Shown here: piece by piece, positions 8,764 through 18,357 of the stretch
Position numbering within the stretch: position 1 is the stretch's first letter
How the letters are laid out: each line of letters opens with the position of its first letter
DNA from: Fischerella sp. PCC 9605
GTDB lineage: Bacteria > Cyanobacteriota > Cyanobacteriia > Cyanobacteriales > Nostocaceae
Direction: 5' to 3'
NCBI RefSeq assembly: GCF_000517105.1
Contig: NZ_KI912148.1
Location: 2,189,812-2,253,811 of the forward strand
DNA length: 64,000 bases
Made by a program: the position numbers and the translations under genes
Notes under the pieces: model-generated
The model's database searches: none
Told to the model about the DNA's origin: nothing
The model's input: the letters and a program-made list of their open reading frames with translations, nothing else

Positions 8764-9987
8764 ATGAGTATGCTTGCCATAGAGGTGAGGCTCAAATTCG
8801 GAAGGCAAAAACGCGTGAACTTGGAACTGTCTACCCCCTTAGAGTTAATAGGACGTTCGGCGGAATTTCAGCGGATAGTTGAGGTTCTGGCAGAAGATGG
8901 TGACTTGCTGATTGCAGGAGTACCCGGAAGTGGACGGCGTACCTTGGTACGAAGGGCAGCTTTGGCAGTGGGGGTGATCGCACTAGAGATAGACTGTATT
9001 CGCGCCACGGATGGAGAGAGATTTGTGCAATTGCTGGCAGAAGCGATCGCCCAAAGTTTCGATGCAGTCAAAATTCAAGACTGGGTTAATAACAGCGGTA
9101 AGGAATTTTTCAGCTTTCACGCAGAAGAGATCCCTCCAACTCCCCTTGAAATGGGGGGCGATGTTCCCCCCTTATTAAGGGGGGATAGGGGGGATCAATC
9201 CATATCAAACAGCGGCAAACTGATACTAATTCGCTCCCTTAACCAAAAGCAGTTATGGCAAGCATTTGAAACCTTACTTGAGTTACCCCAAATCTTAGCG
9301 GAACCTCAAGACAAGCGAGTAGTCCTGATTTTGCAGAGTTTTCCCCACATCCGTTCATGGGATCGTCATGGTTTGTGGGAAAACACACTGCGGCGAGAAA
9401 TTAACCAACAAACTCATGTAAATTATGTGCTAATAGCAACGATTGCCGAAATAACCCACCATTCTGAAGAAACTAACCATCCACTGGAAATTGTCCAGTT
9501 ACCACCTTTAGCGAAAGATGTTGTCGCAGTCTGGGCAAGAGAGATTTTACAGACAGTAGGATTAACATTTGATCCTCGCTCAAAAGCACTGCAACTATTT
9601 CTAGATGCGGTACAAGGACACATTGGCGATGCCACGGCAATAATTCGTCGCCTGCAAGCGTTGCGCCGTCCCGATGGATTAATCACTGAACAAGAAGTAC
9701 AGCAAGCAGTTGCAGAATTGCTCAAAGATTTATCTATCATCTTTGAGTCCTTATTAATGCTACTCCCAAGCAATCAAGTCCATCTTTTAGAATGTTTGGC
9801 TACCGACCCCACTGAGAAACCCCAAAGCCGAGAGTATATTCAAAAACATGGTCTTTCTCGTGGCGGCAGTCTTCAGGGCGCACTAAATGGACTTCAGCAC
9901 AAAGGCTTGATTTACGGTGCTGAACAACACTATCAGCTAGCATTACCTTTACTAGCTTTATGGTTACGTCAGCGTTTGACTGGATAA
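8764..9987 (+). CDS. AAA-family ATPase carrying an in-frame repeat insertion
   Basis: About 407 residues. The Walker A motif is AGVPGSGRRTLVRRA (about residue 54), preceded by the typical LIGRSAEFQRIVEVL. The middle has a strand that could be Walker B (KRVVLILQSFPHIRSW), and the C-terminus looks like a winged helix (ALNGLQHKGLIYGAEQHYQL). This layout resembles archaeal-type AAA ATPases of the STAND group, which act as signalling or DNA-linked switches. Residues about 122-147 (IPPTPLEMGGDVPPLLRG) are translated from a dispersed palindromic repeat and are probably not part of the ancestral protein. The start at 8764 is the first ATG; 8770 is an alternative. Confidence 0.75.
   Translation: MSMLAIEVRLKFGRQKRVNLELSTPLELIGRSAEFQRIVEVLAEDGDLLIAGVPGSGRRTLVRRAALAVGVIALEIDCIRATDGERFVQLLAEAIAQSFDAVKIQDWVNNSGKEFFSFHAEEIPPTPLEMGGDVPPLLRGDRGDQSISNSGKLILIRSLNQKQLWQAFETLLELPQILAEPQDKRVVLILQSFPHIRSWDRHGLWENTLRREINQQTHVNYVLIATIAEITHHSEETNHPLEIVQLPPLAKDVVAVWAREILQTVGLTFDPRSKALQLFLDAVQGHIGDATAIIRRLQALRRPDGLITEQEVQQAVAELLKDLSIIFESLLMLLPSNQVHLLECLATDPTEKPQSREYIQKHGLSRGGSLQGALNGLQHKGLIYGAEQHYQLALPLLALWLRQRLTG
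9129..9196. repeat. GC-rich palindromic repeat inside the AAA ATPase gene
   Basis: The segment starts GATCCCTCC and ends GGGGGGATC, with the inner palindrome CCCCCCTTATTAAGGGGGG. Similar G/C-run repeats occur in intergenic DNA of Nostoc relatives and, in weaker form, near 30060 in this window. Here it is read through in frame and adds about 23 residues rich in Pro and Gly. Confidence 0.75.
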
Positions 9988-10020
9988 AATCGAACCTAGC
10001 GCTCTGTTGAATACAAAAAC

Positions 10021-10155
10021 ATGAATATTGCAATCCGTCAATTACAAGCCAGAGATCGTGGTTTTCGTGCTGAAATCATTGGAGTGGCAATGCACAGACC
10101 TAATGAAGCGGGATACAATCGCCCTGATGTTTTTGTGCTGGATGATTGGCGTTAG
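10021..10155 (+). CDS. Small hypothetical protein or gene fragment (44 aa)
   Basis: A short frame from ATG to TAG beginning MNIAIRQLQARDRGFR and ending RPDVFVLDDWR. It has no clear ribosome-binding site. The ending looks like the C-terminus of a larger protein, so it may be a remnant. No family recognised. Confidence 0.35.
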   Translation: MNIAIRQLQARDRGFRAEIIGVAMHRPNEAGYNRPDVFVLDDWR

Positions 10156-10308
10156 TTTAGTACGGCTTTGCGTAAAATAGTAGCATTTGAAACGCAGAGG
10201 GTCGCGGAGGTAAACGCACGCCTGTAGCAGAGTTTTGATACAAAAGTTTTGCTATGAACTTATGTGATGTTGTGCTTATACCAAGTTGTGTTCAGATATA
10301 GCAATTTG

Positions 10309-10368
10309 TGCCCTCTCCCCCTCCCCTCTCCCAATTTGGGAGAGGGGTGCCGACAGGCGGGGCGAGGG
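10309..10368. repeat. Palindromic C-rich/G-rich dispersed repeat
   Basis: Perfect 10-bp arms CCCCTCTCCC (10323-10332) and GGGAGAGGGG (10338-10347) flank AATTT. Together with the flanking ccctctccccct and gccgacaggcggggcgaggg it is a known style of intergenic repeat in filamentous cyanobacteria. The 10156-10414 gap holds nothing else recognisable. Confidence 0.7.
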
Positions 10369-10414
10369 AAGTACTATTTTTAACTGCAACCTAGTATTTT
10401 AACAAAGAAGTTTT

Positions 10415-11431
10415 ATGAAAGTTTACGAACTTCAAAGTAAGGCAGGCATTGATGCACTGAAATTGGTTGAACGACCGGAACCCAGACCCGAATCAGGCCA
10501 AGTTCTTGTGCGCGTAAAGGCAACGTCCTTGAATTACCGTGACTTGATTGTTGCTGAAGGAAGTTATGGATCTGGACAGAAATACCCTCTGATTCCTATG
10601 TCCGATGGTGCGGGTGAAGTTGTAGCCGTGGGTGAAGGGGTAACACGAGTAAAAGTAGGCGATCGCGTGGCGGGAATTTTCTTTCAAGCCTGGATCGATG
10701 GTCAACTCAACCGAGAGAAGATGAAATCGGATTTGGGGGGTGGTATTGATGGCATGCTGGCTGAATATGTCGTTTTACACCAAGATGGATTAGTAATAAT
10801 ACCTGACCACCTATCCTACGAAGAAGGTGCTACCTTACCCTGTGCAGCCGTTACAGCATGGCATGCCTTAGTAACTAAAGGTAATATCGGTGCAGGCGAA
10901 ACCATCTTATTACTCGGTACAGGAGGAGTATCTATATTTGCCCTCCAGTTTGCCAAGATACACGGCGCGAGGGTAATTATTACTTCTAGCAGCGACGAGA
11001 AATTAGCACGCGCTAAAGAATTAGGCGCTGATGAGACGATTAACTATAAAATAAATCCCGATTGGGAAAAGAAAGTTTATGAACTCAGCGATCGCACTGG
11101 TGCAGATCATGTAGTAGAAGTAGGTGGCGCTGGGACTTTACCAAAATCTCTGCAAGCGGTGCGAATTGCAGGACGTGTTAGCTTGATTGGTGTACTCTCT
11201 GGTAGAGGAGCACAGGTAGATCCTTTACCCATACTCTTTAAAAGTCTAACAGTACAGGGGATTTATGTAGGTAGTCGGAAAATGTTTGAGGCAATGAATC
11301 AGACAATTTCTCAGCATCAAATCAAACCCGTAATAGATAGGGTGTTTCCGTTTAGCGAAGCGCAGGCTGCTTACCGTTACCTGCAAAGTGGATCTCATTT
11401 TGGAAAAGTGGTGATTCAAGTGAGTAGTTAG
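10415..11431 (+). CDS. Zinc-independent MDR alcohol dehydrogenase / quinone oxidoreductase family
   Basis: A 338-residue NAD(P)-dependent oxidoreductase of the medium-chain dehydrogenase/reductase superfamily. The N-terminal GroES-like half (PESGQVLVRVKATSLNYRD, GAGEVVAVGEGVTRVKVGDR) is followed by a Rossmann half with LLLGTGGVSIFALQFAK. The catalytic-zinc cysteine of alcohol dehydrogenases is absent (the position reads MSDGAGEV) and no structural-zinc cysteine cluster is visible, so it is closer to the quinone-oxidoreductase branch. The substrate cannot be told. It stands alone between repeats, with AAGAAG 5-6 bases before the ATG. Confidence 0.9.
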   Translation: MKVYELQSKAGIDALKLVERPEPRPESGQVLVRVKATSLNYRDLIVAEGSYGSGQKYPLIPMSDGAGEVVAVGEGVTRVKVGDRVAGIFFQAWIDGQLNREKMKSDLGGGIDGMLAEYVVLHQDGLVIIPDHLSYEEGATLPCAAVTAWHALVTKGNIGAGETILLLGTGGVSIFALQFAKIHGARVIITSSSDEKLARAKELGADETINYKINPDWEKKVYELSDRTGADHVVEVGGAGTLPKSLQAVRIAGRVSLIGVLSGRGAQVDPLPILFKSLTVQGIYVGSRKMFEAMNQTISQHQIKPVIDRVFPFSEAQAAYRYLQSGSHFGKVVIQVSS

Positions 11432-11433
11432 AT

Positions 11434-11496
11434 CCTTGGTGTCTTAGTGTCTTGGTGGTGAAAAAATTTTATTTAACCACCAAGGCACCAAGACAC
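11434..11496. repeat. Inverted repeat TTGGTGTCTT...AAGACACC
   Basis: The left arm CCTTGGTGTCTTAGTGTCTT with GGTGGT is mirrored by AACCACCAAGGCACCAAGAC. The spacer is AT-rich. The same family occurs at 63321-63390. Lying directly after the MDR gene, it may also act as a transcription stop. Confidence 0.7.
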
Positions 11497-11715
11497 GAAG
11501 AAAGCATTGTAATTTAATAATAAGAAAGTGGTAGTAAGTAACTTACTACCACAAACGTTTACTGTGCAAAAACGTATTTTGTAGGGTGGGCATTGCTAAC
11601 CCTACATAATTTAGTATACATCTTTTTAGAATACAATCAACATCTTTAAGGAATCTTTTAAGATGAATTAAATCTACTAGCGAATCTTAAGGCATACTAT
11701 TAAGATGCGAAAGTA

Positions 11716-11931
11716 ATGATGAGTGGCGACGTGAGCAAACGATTTACTGTAACTCTTCCGGACTCAGTATTTGAAGATTTAGAGGTGTTGGCAGATGCAC
11801 AAGGCAGGCCAACAGCCAACCTTGCAGCTTTTTTGATTGAAATTGGTATCAAACAGGCTAAAGAACAAGGCGAATTTCCAGATAAACAAAAAAATTCCTC
11901 CACAGCAAAGAAGGCTAAGGAGGATGCATGA
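11716..11931 (+). CDS. Ribbon-helix-helix (CopG-like) small protein
   Basis: A 71-residue protein. KRFTVTLPDSVFEDLEVLAD is a beta-strand plus helix typical of ribbon-helix-helix DNA-binding proteins, followed by a second helix (TANLAAFLIEIGIKQAKEQ) and a Lys-rich tail. Such proteins are transcription repressors or antitoxins. No toxin gene is adjacent. Start at 11716 or 11719; no strong ribosome-binding site. Confidence 0.7.
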   Translation: MMSGDVSKRFTVTLPDSVFEDLEVLADAQGRPTANLAAFLIEIGIKQAKEQGEFPDKQKNSSTAKKAKEDA

Positions 11932-12127
11932 AGTGAGCGATCGCATTTGCCTAGCTGTCTAGCTATTTACTTTTTGTTGTCAGCTAGGGGCGATCGCATT
12001 TTATGTTCCATGACCTACACTTAAAATCTTTATTTAACGCAAAATGAACTTATGTGAATCATATTGAAGCACCGAAACATAAGCTGTACTTTTCTAGTTA
12101 ATTTATAAAAAGCGAGAAAAATATGGT

Positions 12128-12292
12128 ATGGCAAAGCGAATTTCAGTAGAGATTGAAGGCTTAAAGGAAGAAATTGAGCAAGCGTACTCCAACGATAAAT
12201 TTTGGTGTCAGCTATCACTAGCTCAGAAGATTCGCATACTTATTCAAGATGGCTTAGAGAAAGCTAGAAGCCAGCAAAATAAACCAAATTAA
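12128..12292 (+). CDS. Small protein with RHH-like N-terminus (54 aa)
   Basis: A short frame ATG to TAA: starts MAKRISVEIEGLKEEIEQAY, continues WCQLSLAQKIRILIQDGLEK and ends SQQNKPN. The charged strand-helix-helix order is compatible with a small DNA-binding or regulatory protein. It sits 200 bases after the RHH gene on the same strand. Not recognised as a named family. Confidence 0.5.
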   Translation: MAKRISVEIEGLKEEIEQAYSNDKFWCQLSLAQKIRILIQDGLEKARSQQNKPN

Positions 12293-12414
12293 TTTAAGTG
12301 TTTACAGAGGTGTAAAAGTCTGTGTTAGGTTGCAAATTCTACCTTTTATGCCTGCCAAGCTATTCTCACTCGTTAGTTTAATTGCTTGTGTTTCCTGGTA
12401 AACTCGGGGGAGAA

Positions 12415-15249
12415 GTGACGATTGTTACAATTAAAATTTTACTAGTTGATGACTGCCTGGAAGACCGAGAAACCTACCGCCGCTACCTATTGGGGGATAA
12501 CCAACACACCTACAGTATTTTAGAGACAGAGACTGGGGAACAGGGTCTAGAATTGTGTCAGCAGCAATTTCCCGACGTGATTTTGCTTGATTATCTGCTG
12601 CCAGACATGGATGGGCTGGAGTTTCTCAACGAGTTGAAAACTCAGTTAGGTCAAACAAACCTTCCAGTCATCATACTAACGGGTCAGGGAGATGAACAGG
12701 TAGCAGTACAGGCGATGAAAAACGGTGCTGCTGACTACTTGGTTAAAAGAAATACAACATCAGAGAGCCTTTGTCTTGCTATTGAAAATGTACTAGAAAG
12801 AACTCGTTTGCGTAGGCAGCTTCTTGAGAGCGAAAAACGTTTCCAGGCTACATTCAACCAAGCAGCTGTTGGTATCGCCCACGTAGGACTAGATGGACAA
12901 TGGTTACTGGTGAATCAGAAGCTTTGCGACATTGTGGGTTATACTCGCGAGGAATTGAATCGGCTAACTTTCCAAGATATAACACATCCCGATGACCTCA
13001 ATGCCGATTTGGAGTATGCTAGCCGGATATTGGCTGGTGAAATAGAAACGTATTCGCTAGAGAAACGTTACATTCGTAAAGATAATACCCATATTTGGAT
13101 TAATTTAACCGTCTCCCTAGTTAGGGAAGCATCTGGTGAACCAAAATATTTTATCTCTGTTATTCAAGATATTACTGCCCGCAAGCAAGCCCAAGCAGCA
13201 CTGCAACAAGCTCATGCGGAGTTAGAAAGGCGAGTGCAAGAGCGAACCAGCGAACTCCAGCAAGCCAACGAGGAATTGCAAACAACACTGGAAGAACTAC
13301 AAGTCGCTGAAGAGGAATTGCGCCAGCAGAATGAAGAAATGGCTGTAGGTCGTCAAGCAATAGAATTGGAGCGCCAGCGTTACCAGGATTTGTTCGAGTT
13401 CGCTCCGGATGGATACTTAGTAACTGATACTCAGGGAAATATTCGAGAGGCAAACCGTACAGCAGCTACCTTGCTCTCCATACAACAGCAGCGTTTAATC
13501 GGCAAACCACTGTTTGTCTTTATTGCCAACCCAGAACGCAAGGCTTTTCAGACTCGATTCGCACAGTTGCAGCCGATGCAGAACTGGGAAGTTTACCTCA
13601 AGCCACACAAAGGAGATCCTTTCCCGGCGACGATCGCTGTGAGTAGTATACATGACGAACAGGGTCAGCAAGTGGGTTGGCGCTGGCTGCTCCGCGACAT
13701 TAGCGATCGCAAACAGGCAGAACAGAAAATCCGCGAACAGGCTGCTTTGCTTGATGTCACTACCGATGCCATTTTTGTCCGCGATTTAGAATGTCGGATC
13801 TTATACTGGAATCGTGGCGCTGAGCGTCTGTACGGCTGGCTGGCAGCAGAAGTACTAGGTAGAAATTGTTCCGAGTTTTTATACAAGCAAATATCACCTC
13901 AAATCGAAGAGGCTTTCAGAACTGTTGTCAATCAAGGAGAATGGCACGGCGAGCTAAAGAAAATCGCGAAATCGGGACAAGAAATTATCGTCCAAAGTCG
14001 CTGGACACTCATGCGCGATGGTGCGGGACAACCAAAATCTATCCTCGCCGTTGATACCGACATCACCGAGAAAAAACAACTCCAGCAACAGTTTTATCGG
14101 GTACAACGCCTAGAGAGCCTCGGAACCTTAGCAAGCGGTATTGCCCATGATTTGAATAACATACTGACGCCCATTCTGGCAGTCGCTCAACTGCTGCCAC
14201 TTAAACTTCCCAATCTTGATGAGCAAAATCGGCAACTGCTGAAAATCCTGGAAGACAACTCTAAACGCGGTGCAGATCTCGTCAAGCAAATTCTATCGTT
14301 TGCACGAGGTGCGGAAGGGAAGCGGATTCCTCTACAACCAAGACACCTGCTCAAAGAAATTGAGCGGATTGTCAAAAATACATTTCCCAAATCAATTGAA
14401 ATCTGCATTGATATACCAACGCCAAATCTTTGGACTGTCTCGGCAGATCCCACGCAAATACATCAGGTGTTGATGAACTTGTGTGTAAATGCTCGTGATG
14501 CTATGCCTAATGGAGGCACTCTCACTATTTCTGCTGAAAATCTATTTGTTGATGAAAACTATGCCAGAATGAATCTGGAGGCAAAAGTGGGTGACTACGT
14601 GGTTATAACCGTGTCGGATACAGGATGCGGTATGCCACAAGAGGTACTGGAGAGAATTTTTGAACCCTTTTTCACAACCAAAGAACCAGGCAAAGGCACA
14701 GGGTTAGGTCTTTCTACGGTTATTGGTATCATCAAAAACCACGGTGGTTTTATCAATGTCTATAGTGAAGTAGGCAAAGGCAGCCAATTTAAGATGTACT
14801 TGAGTGCCAGTGACACAGGGGCAATACTATCAGCTGATGACTCCGAGATGGCTAGAGGAAACGGCGAATTAATTCTGGTTGTGGATGACGAAGTATCTGT
14901 TCGAGATGTTACCAAAGCCTCACTTTTAAACTACAACTACAGAGTCCTGACTGCCAGTGATGGCATTGAAGCGTTCTCACTCTACGCCCAACACAAAAAT
15001 GAAATTAGCTTGGTGTTGATGGATATGCAGATGCCATCGATAGATGGGTTAAATGCTATTCGCGTTCTGCAACAAATGAATCCCTCTATCAAAATTATTG
15101 CCATTAGCGGACTCGCATCTAATCTTAAGCTTTTAAAAGCTAGTGGTATTGGCGTGCAAGCATTTTTATTGAAACCATACACCATTAAAGAATTATTAAA
15201 TACTATTAAACAAGTTTTTTTTTACGCATTTTTACTGAGGGCACCGTGA
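12415..15249 (+). CDS. Hybrid sensor histidine kinase: REC-PAS-PAS-PAS-HisKA-HATPase-REC
   Basis: About 944 residues. The N-terminal receiver has KILLVDD and the phospho-acceptor in [14 protein letters not shown]. Three PAS domains follow ([40 protein letters not shown]), the first two separated by a coiled coil. The HisKA box is [16 protein letters not shown] (His phosphorylated), with N box [14 protein letters not shown] and G boxes DTGCGMPQE and [11 protein letters not shown]-terminal receiver has [13 protein letters not shown]. No membrane segment, so it senses a cytoplasmic signal. Start: GTG at 12415 after GGGGGAG, or TTG at 12382 in the same frame. The last residues after a long T run ([11 protein letters not shown]) look unlike a normal receiver end. 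Confidence 0.9.
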   Translation: MTIVTIKILLVDDCLEDRETYRRYLLGDNQHTYSILETETGEQGLELCQQQFPDVILLDYLLPDMDGLEFLNELKTQLGQTNLPVIILTGQGDEQVAVQAMKNGAADYLVKRNTTSESLCLAIENVLERTRLRRQLLESEKRFQATFNQAAVGIAHVGLDGQWLLVNQKLCDIVGYTREELNRLTFQDITHPDDLNADLEYASRILAGEIETYSLEKRYIRKDNTHIWINLTVSLVREASGEPKYFISVIQDITARKQAQAALQQAHAELERRVQERTSELQQANEELQTTLEELQVAEEELRQQNEEMAVGRQAIELERQRYQDLFEFAPDGYLVTDTQGNIREANRTAATLLSIQQQRLIGKPLFVFIANPERKAFQTRFAQLQPMQNWEVYLKPHKGDPFPATIAVSSIHDEQGQQVGWRWLLRDISDRKQAEQKIREQAALLDVTTDAIFVRDLECRILYWNRGAERLYGWLAAEVLGRNCSEFLYKQISPQIEEAFRTVVNQGEWHGELKKIAKSGQEIIVQSRWTLMRDGAGQPKSILAVDTDITEKKQLQQQFYRVQRLESLGTLASGIAHDLNNILTPILAVAQLLPLKLPNLDEQNRQLLKILEDNSKRGADLVKQILSFARGAEGKRIPLQPRHLLKEIERIVKNTFPKSIEICIDIPTPNLWTVSADPTQIHQVLMNLCVNARDAMPNGGTLTISAENLFVDENYARMNLEAKVGDYVVITVSDTGCGMPQEVLERIFEPFFTTKEPGKGTGLGLSTVIGIIKNHGGFINVYSEVGKGSQFKMYLSASDTGAILSADDSEMARGNGELILVVDDEVSVRDVTKASLLNYNYRVLTASDGIEAFSLYAQHKNEISLVLMDMQMPSIDGLNAIRVLQQMNPSIKIIAISGLASNLKLLKASGIGVQAFLLKPYTIKELLNTIKQVFFYAFLLRAP

Positions 15250-15317
15250 TGGAACATTTGAACATTTGCAAGTTCGCAACTGCTTTTCTTGGCTTGTAGT
15301 AAGCACTTAAGTACTTA

Positions 15318-15416
15318 TACCATTTTGAAAAAATAATGCGACAAATAGACATTGTAGAGACGCGCCATGGCGCGTCTCTGCATCAGGATGTGTTGTAAAC
15401 ATTTATTCAATCGGTA
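15318..15416. mobile_element. MITE-like element with palindromic core
   Basis: Bounded by TA on both sides with imperfect inverted ends (CCATTTTGAAAAAATAATG against CCGATTGAATAAATG). The centre is a perfect 24-base palindrome at 15356-15379 built on AGAGACGCGCC/GGCGCGTCTCT. A further CCAATTCTC end in reverse lies at 15447-15455. The ends resemble those of the IS630 element at 57852-59908, which could mobilise it. Confidence 0.55.
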
Positions 15417-15521
15417 TTACTACGAACCATGTGTAGTTCTAGTTTTGAGAATTGGTATTGCCTGCCTAAAAAGAACGTGTTTGTCACAATATTTAAATAA
15501 GCCTATTTTTTAGTTTCAGAA

Positions 15522-15971
15522 ATGCCTTCTAAACATAAACCGCCAGTCAGTGCTGTGCAATCCTGCGACTGGCCGATTGAACAATTACCAGGATTGTCAC
15601 CAGAGGAAAAATCCCAACTCCAAAACTGCGGCATTACCACCACAAAAGCACTTGTCGAACAAGGTAAAACTCCACAGGCTAGGCTCATGCTGGCAAATAA
15701 ATTGCAAATCCATCTTCAATATGTTAATAAATGGGTGGCGTTGGCGGATTTGGCGCGGATTCCTAGCGTTGGCACTCAATATTGTGGATTATTACTTCAT
15801 GCTGGTGTTGGTTCTGTGGCGCTGCTGGCGACTCTTCCCATCCACAGATTGCATCAGCAAATTTTGCGCTTACAGGTGGCGACAATGCAACGGCGGGATT
15901 TATGCCCTTCTGTTGAGCAAGTACAGCAGTGGAGTCAGCAAGCGGTAAAAATTATGAATTATGAATTATGA
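15522..15971 (+). CDS. DUF4332-like protein
   Basis: A 149-residue protein. It has two helix-hairpin-helix-like repeats, IEQLPGLSPEEKSQLQNCGI and LADLARIPSVGTQYCGLLLH, as in DUF4332 proteins, which carry tandem HhH-like motifs and occur widely in cyanobacteria. The role is unknown; nucleic-acid or protein binding is plausible. The C-terminus (KIMNYEL) runs into an ATTATGAATTATGA short tandem repeat, so the natural end may have been altered by the repeat. Confidence 0.75.
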   Translation: MPSKHKPPVSAVQSCDWPIEQLPGLSPEEKSQLQNCGITTTKALVEQGKTPQARLMLANKLQIHLQYVNKWVALADLARIPSVGTQYCGLLLHAGVGSVALLATLPIHRLHQQILRLQVATMQRRDLCPSVEQVQQWSQQAVKIMNYEL

Positions 15972-16007
15972 ATTATGAAAATTTTCATCATTTATCATTC
16001 ATAATTT

Positions 16008-16622
16008 CTATTCCCTAGCCAGTACGCCATTGAGAAAGATATCAGCAAGTCCTTCTGCCATTTGCTGCATTTTTTCGGGAGGGGCGTTGGGTTCCATCAG
16101 GGTGTTGTGAGAAAAGCCGGCGATCGCAAACATTCCTAAAAAAACTTTTGCCACCAATTTCGCATCCATTTGGCGATAAATGCCTCTATCCATTGCGGTT
16201 TGGAAGAAAGCTTCGGCAACATCGGTCATTTTGGCAATCACTTCTGATTGGATGCGATCGCGTAAGTCGGGGTGAAACTGCGCCTCCATAAAACACACCC
16301 GCATTAAGTCGGCATTTTTTTGCATGTTCCACATCCGACGGCGCATCACTTGAGCGACTGCCTTATAACTGCCCATTTCACTTAATTCTGTGAGCAGATC
16401 GGTGAGAATCTCCACCCAGCCAGCAGTAGCTACCTCCACCAAAATTGCCTTTTTATTGGGAAAATGGCGGAATAGCGTTCCTTCCGCCACGCCTGCTGCT
16501 TGTGCTAAATCGCGAGTGGTAGTGCCATCAAATCCCTGGGACGCAAACAACCGCCTTGCCGCTTGTAAAATGCGGCTACGCGTTTGCGCCTCTGATGGCG
16601 GGGAAGAATTAAAAACACGCAT
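16008..16622 (-). CDS. TetR/AcrR family transcriptional regulator
   Basis: A 204-residue repressor. The N-terminal DNA-binding domain reads TRSRILQAARRLFASQGFDG, then TTTRDLAQAAGVAEGTLFRH, with the FPNKKAILVEV that closes the TetR helix-turn-helix. The C-terminal ligand-binding half is helical and unassigned. It is divergent from the M16 peptidase pair, starting about 150 bases from the first peptidase ATG, so it may control that operon or itself; no operator palindrome was identified with confidence. Confidence 0.9.
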   Translation of the reverse strand: MRVFNSSPPSEAQTRSRILQAARRLFASQGFDGTTTRDLAQAAGVAEGTLFRHFPNKKAILVEVATAGWVEILTDLLTELSEMGSYKAVAQVMRRRMWNMQKNADLMRVCFMEAQFHPDLRDRIQSEVIAKMTDVAEAFFQTAMDRGIYRQMDAKLVAKVFLGMFAIAGFSHNTLMEPNAPPEKMQQMAEGLADIFLNGVLARE

Positions 16623-16772
16623 AACAGTTATAGTGAAATATCCGGAACTGGACTCGTAGCATTATTGTCTTACGACAAGTACAAAAAGCACAGAAAGCTT
16701 AATACAAGATTAACGCCCTACTCGCAAGTATCTTGTTTTTTAGGTAATGAAACTTTACTTTCATTTTCGCTT

Positions 16773-18350
16773 ATGAACCAGTTGTATTGCTCATACCAAA
16801 TTCAAGTCCGAAAAAAAGCAACTCAGCTAATAGTCACGTTGCTTTTAGCACTAACCTTGGCGTGGGGGTTGCTACCACCAGTTGCTTTCGCTAAAACCCA
16901 AACTCCACCACCTCAAAGCTCGATTAAACCCTATTTGGATCGAGTGATGAAGCAACTGACGGAGTTTCGCCTCGACAATGGTATGAAATTCATTGTCTTT
17001 GAACGCCATCAAGCACCTGTAGTTTCTTTTGTTACTTATGCTGATGTAGGCGGTATAGATGAACCAGATGGAAAAACAGGTGTAGCACACTTTCTAGAGC
17101 ATTTAGCTTTCAAAGGCACAACCAGAATTGGTACAAAAGATTACAAAACCGAAAAACCGCTGCTAGACGAATTGGATCGGTTGGCTGAGCAAATTCAAAC
17201 TGCGAAAGCAGCTGGCAAAAAAGATGAGGTTGTTAAGTTAACAGCCGAATTTGAGAAAGTGGAAGCGCAAGCCGCCAAGCTTGTCCAGCAAAATGATTTA
17301 GGGCGAATTGTTGAACAGGCAGGAGGTGTGGGTTTAAATGCCAATACTTCCACAGAAGCCACTCGTTATTTATACAGCTTCCCTTCTAACAAGTTGGAAT
17401 TGTGGATGTCACTGGAGTCTGAACGGTTTTTGGAACCTGTATTTCGGGAATTTTATAAAGAAAAAGATGTCATTTTAGAGGAGCGACGCCTGCGGGTGGA
17501 AAATTCACCCATAGGCATGATGTTGGAAAAATTTATTGATGCGGCTTTCAAAGTCCATCCCTACAGGCGTCCGGTGATTGGTTATGACGAAGATATCCGC
17601 AACTTAACACGGGAAGATGTCCAGAAGTTTTTCGACACGCACTATGTACCAAGCAATTTAACTATCGCCATTGTGGGAGATGTCAAACCCGCTGAAGTCA
17701 AAAAACTGGCGCAAATTTACTTTGGGCGGTACAAAGCCAAACCAAAACCTGATGAAAATCTGCCAGCAGAACCACAGCAAAAACAAACCCGGGAAGTGGC
17801 GTTAAAGTTAAATTCTCAACCTTGGTATTTAGAAGGCTATCATCGTCCAGCAGTTACCCATCCAGATAACGTAGTGTATGACATTATGGGTAGATTACTG
17901 AGTGACGGACGGACATCGCGCTTATATAGTTCTTTGGTGGAAAAGCAGCGGTTGGCACTTTCAGCCCAGGGTTTCAGCGGATTTCCGGGAGATAAGTATC
18001 CGAATCTGATGTTATTTTATGCTCTCACGGCTCCCGGTCATACAGTTGACGAGGTGGCAGTGGCGTTGCGAAAAGAAATTGACAGACTCAAGACTGAACC
18101 AGTGTCAGCTATTGAGTTAGAACGGGTGAAAACGCAAGCCAGAGCAGAATTGTTGCGAACGCTCGATTCTAATATGGGTATGGCGCAGCAATTGTTGGAA
18201 TACGAAGTGAAAACTGGTTCTTGGCGAAATTTGTTTAAGGAGTTGGATAAATTAGAAGCCGTGACGGCTGCTGATATTCAACGGGTAGCACAAGCAACTT
18301 TTACGCCCCAAAATCGTACTATTGGCAAGCTGTTGTCGCAGCAAGGATGA
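16773..18350 (+). CDS. M16 family zinc peptidase, catalytic subunit
   Basis: About 525 residues. A signal peptide (LIVTLLLALTLAWGLLPP then VAFA) predicts export to the periplasm. The inverted zinc motif HxxEH is present (HFLEH), with the usual preceding VGGIDEPDGKTGVA. A charged insertion (LLDELDRLAEQIQTAKAAGK) follows, and the second, inactive M16 half begins near LTREDVQKFF. The start ATG at 16773 is chosen because it sits just before the signal peptide; an upstream TTG at 16665 would add 36 unlikely residues. It pairs with the next gene as in other bacterial two-subunit M16 peptidases. Confidence 0.85.
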   Translation: MNQLYCSYQIQVRKKATQLIVTLLLALTLAWGLLPPVAFAKTQTPPPQSSIKPYLDRVMKQLTEFRLDNGMKFIVFERHQAPVVSFVTYADVGGIDEPDGKTGVAHFLEHLAFKGTTRIGTKDYKTEKPLLDELDRLAEQIQTAKAAGKKDEVVKLTAEFEKVEAQAAKLVQQNDLGRIVEQAGGVGLNANTSTEATRYLYSFPSNKLELWMSLESERFLEPVFREFYKEKDVILEERRLRVENSPIGMMLEKFIDAAFKVHPYRRPVIGYDEDIRNLTREDVQKFFDTHYVPSNLTIAIVGDVKPAEVKKLAQIYFGRYKAKPKPDENLPAEPQQKQTREVALKLNSQPWYLEGYHRPAVTHPDNVVYDIMGRLLSDGRTSRLYSSLVEKQRLALSAQGFSGFPGDKYPNLMLFYALTAPGHTVDEVAVALRKEIDRLKTEPVSAIELERVKTQARAELLRTLDSNMGMAQQLLEYEVKTGSWRNLFKELDKLEAVTAADIQRVAQATFTPQNRTIGKLLSQQG

Positions 18351-18357
18351 ACAAAGT

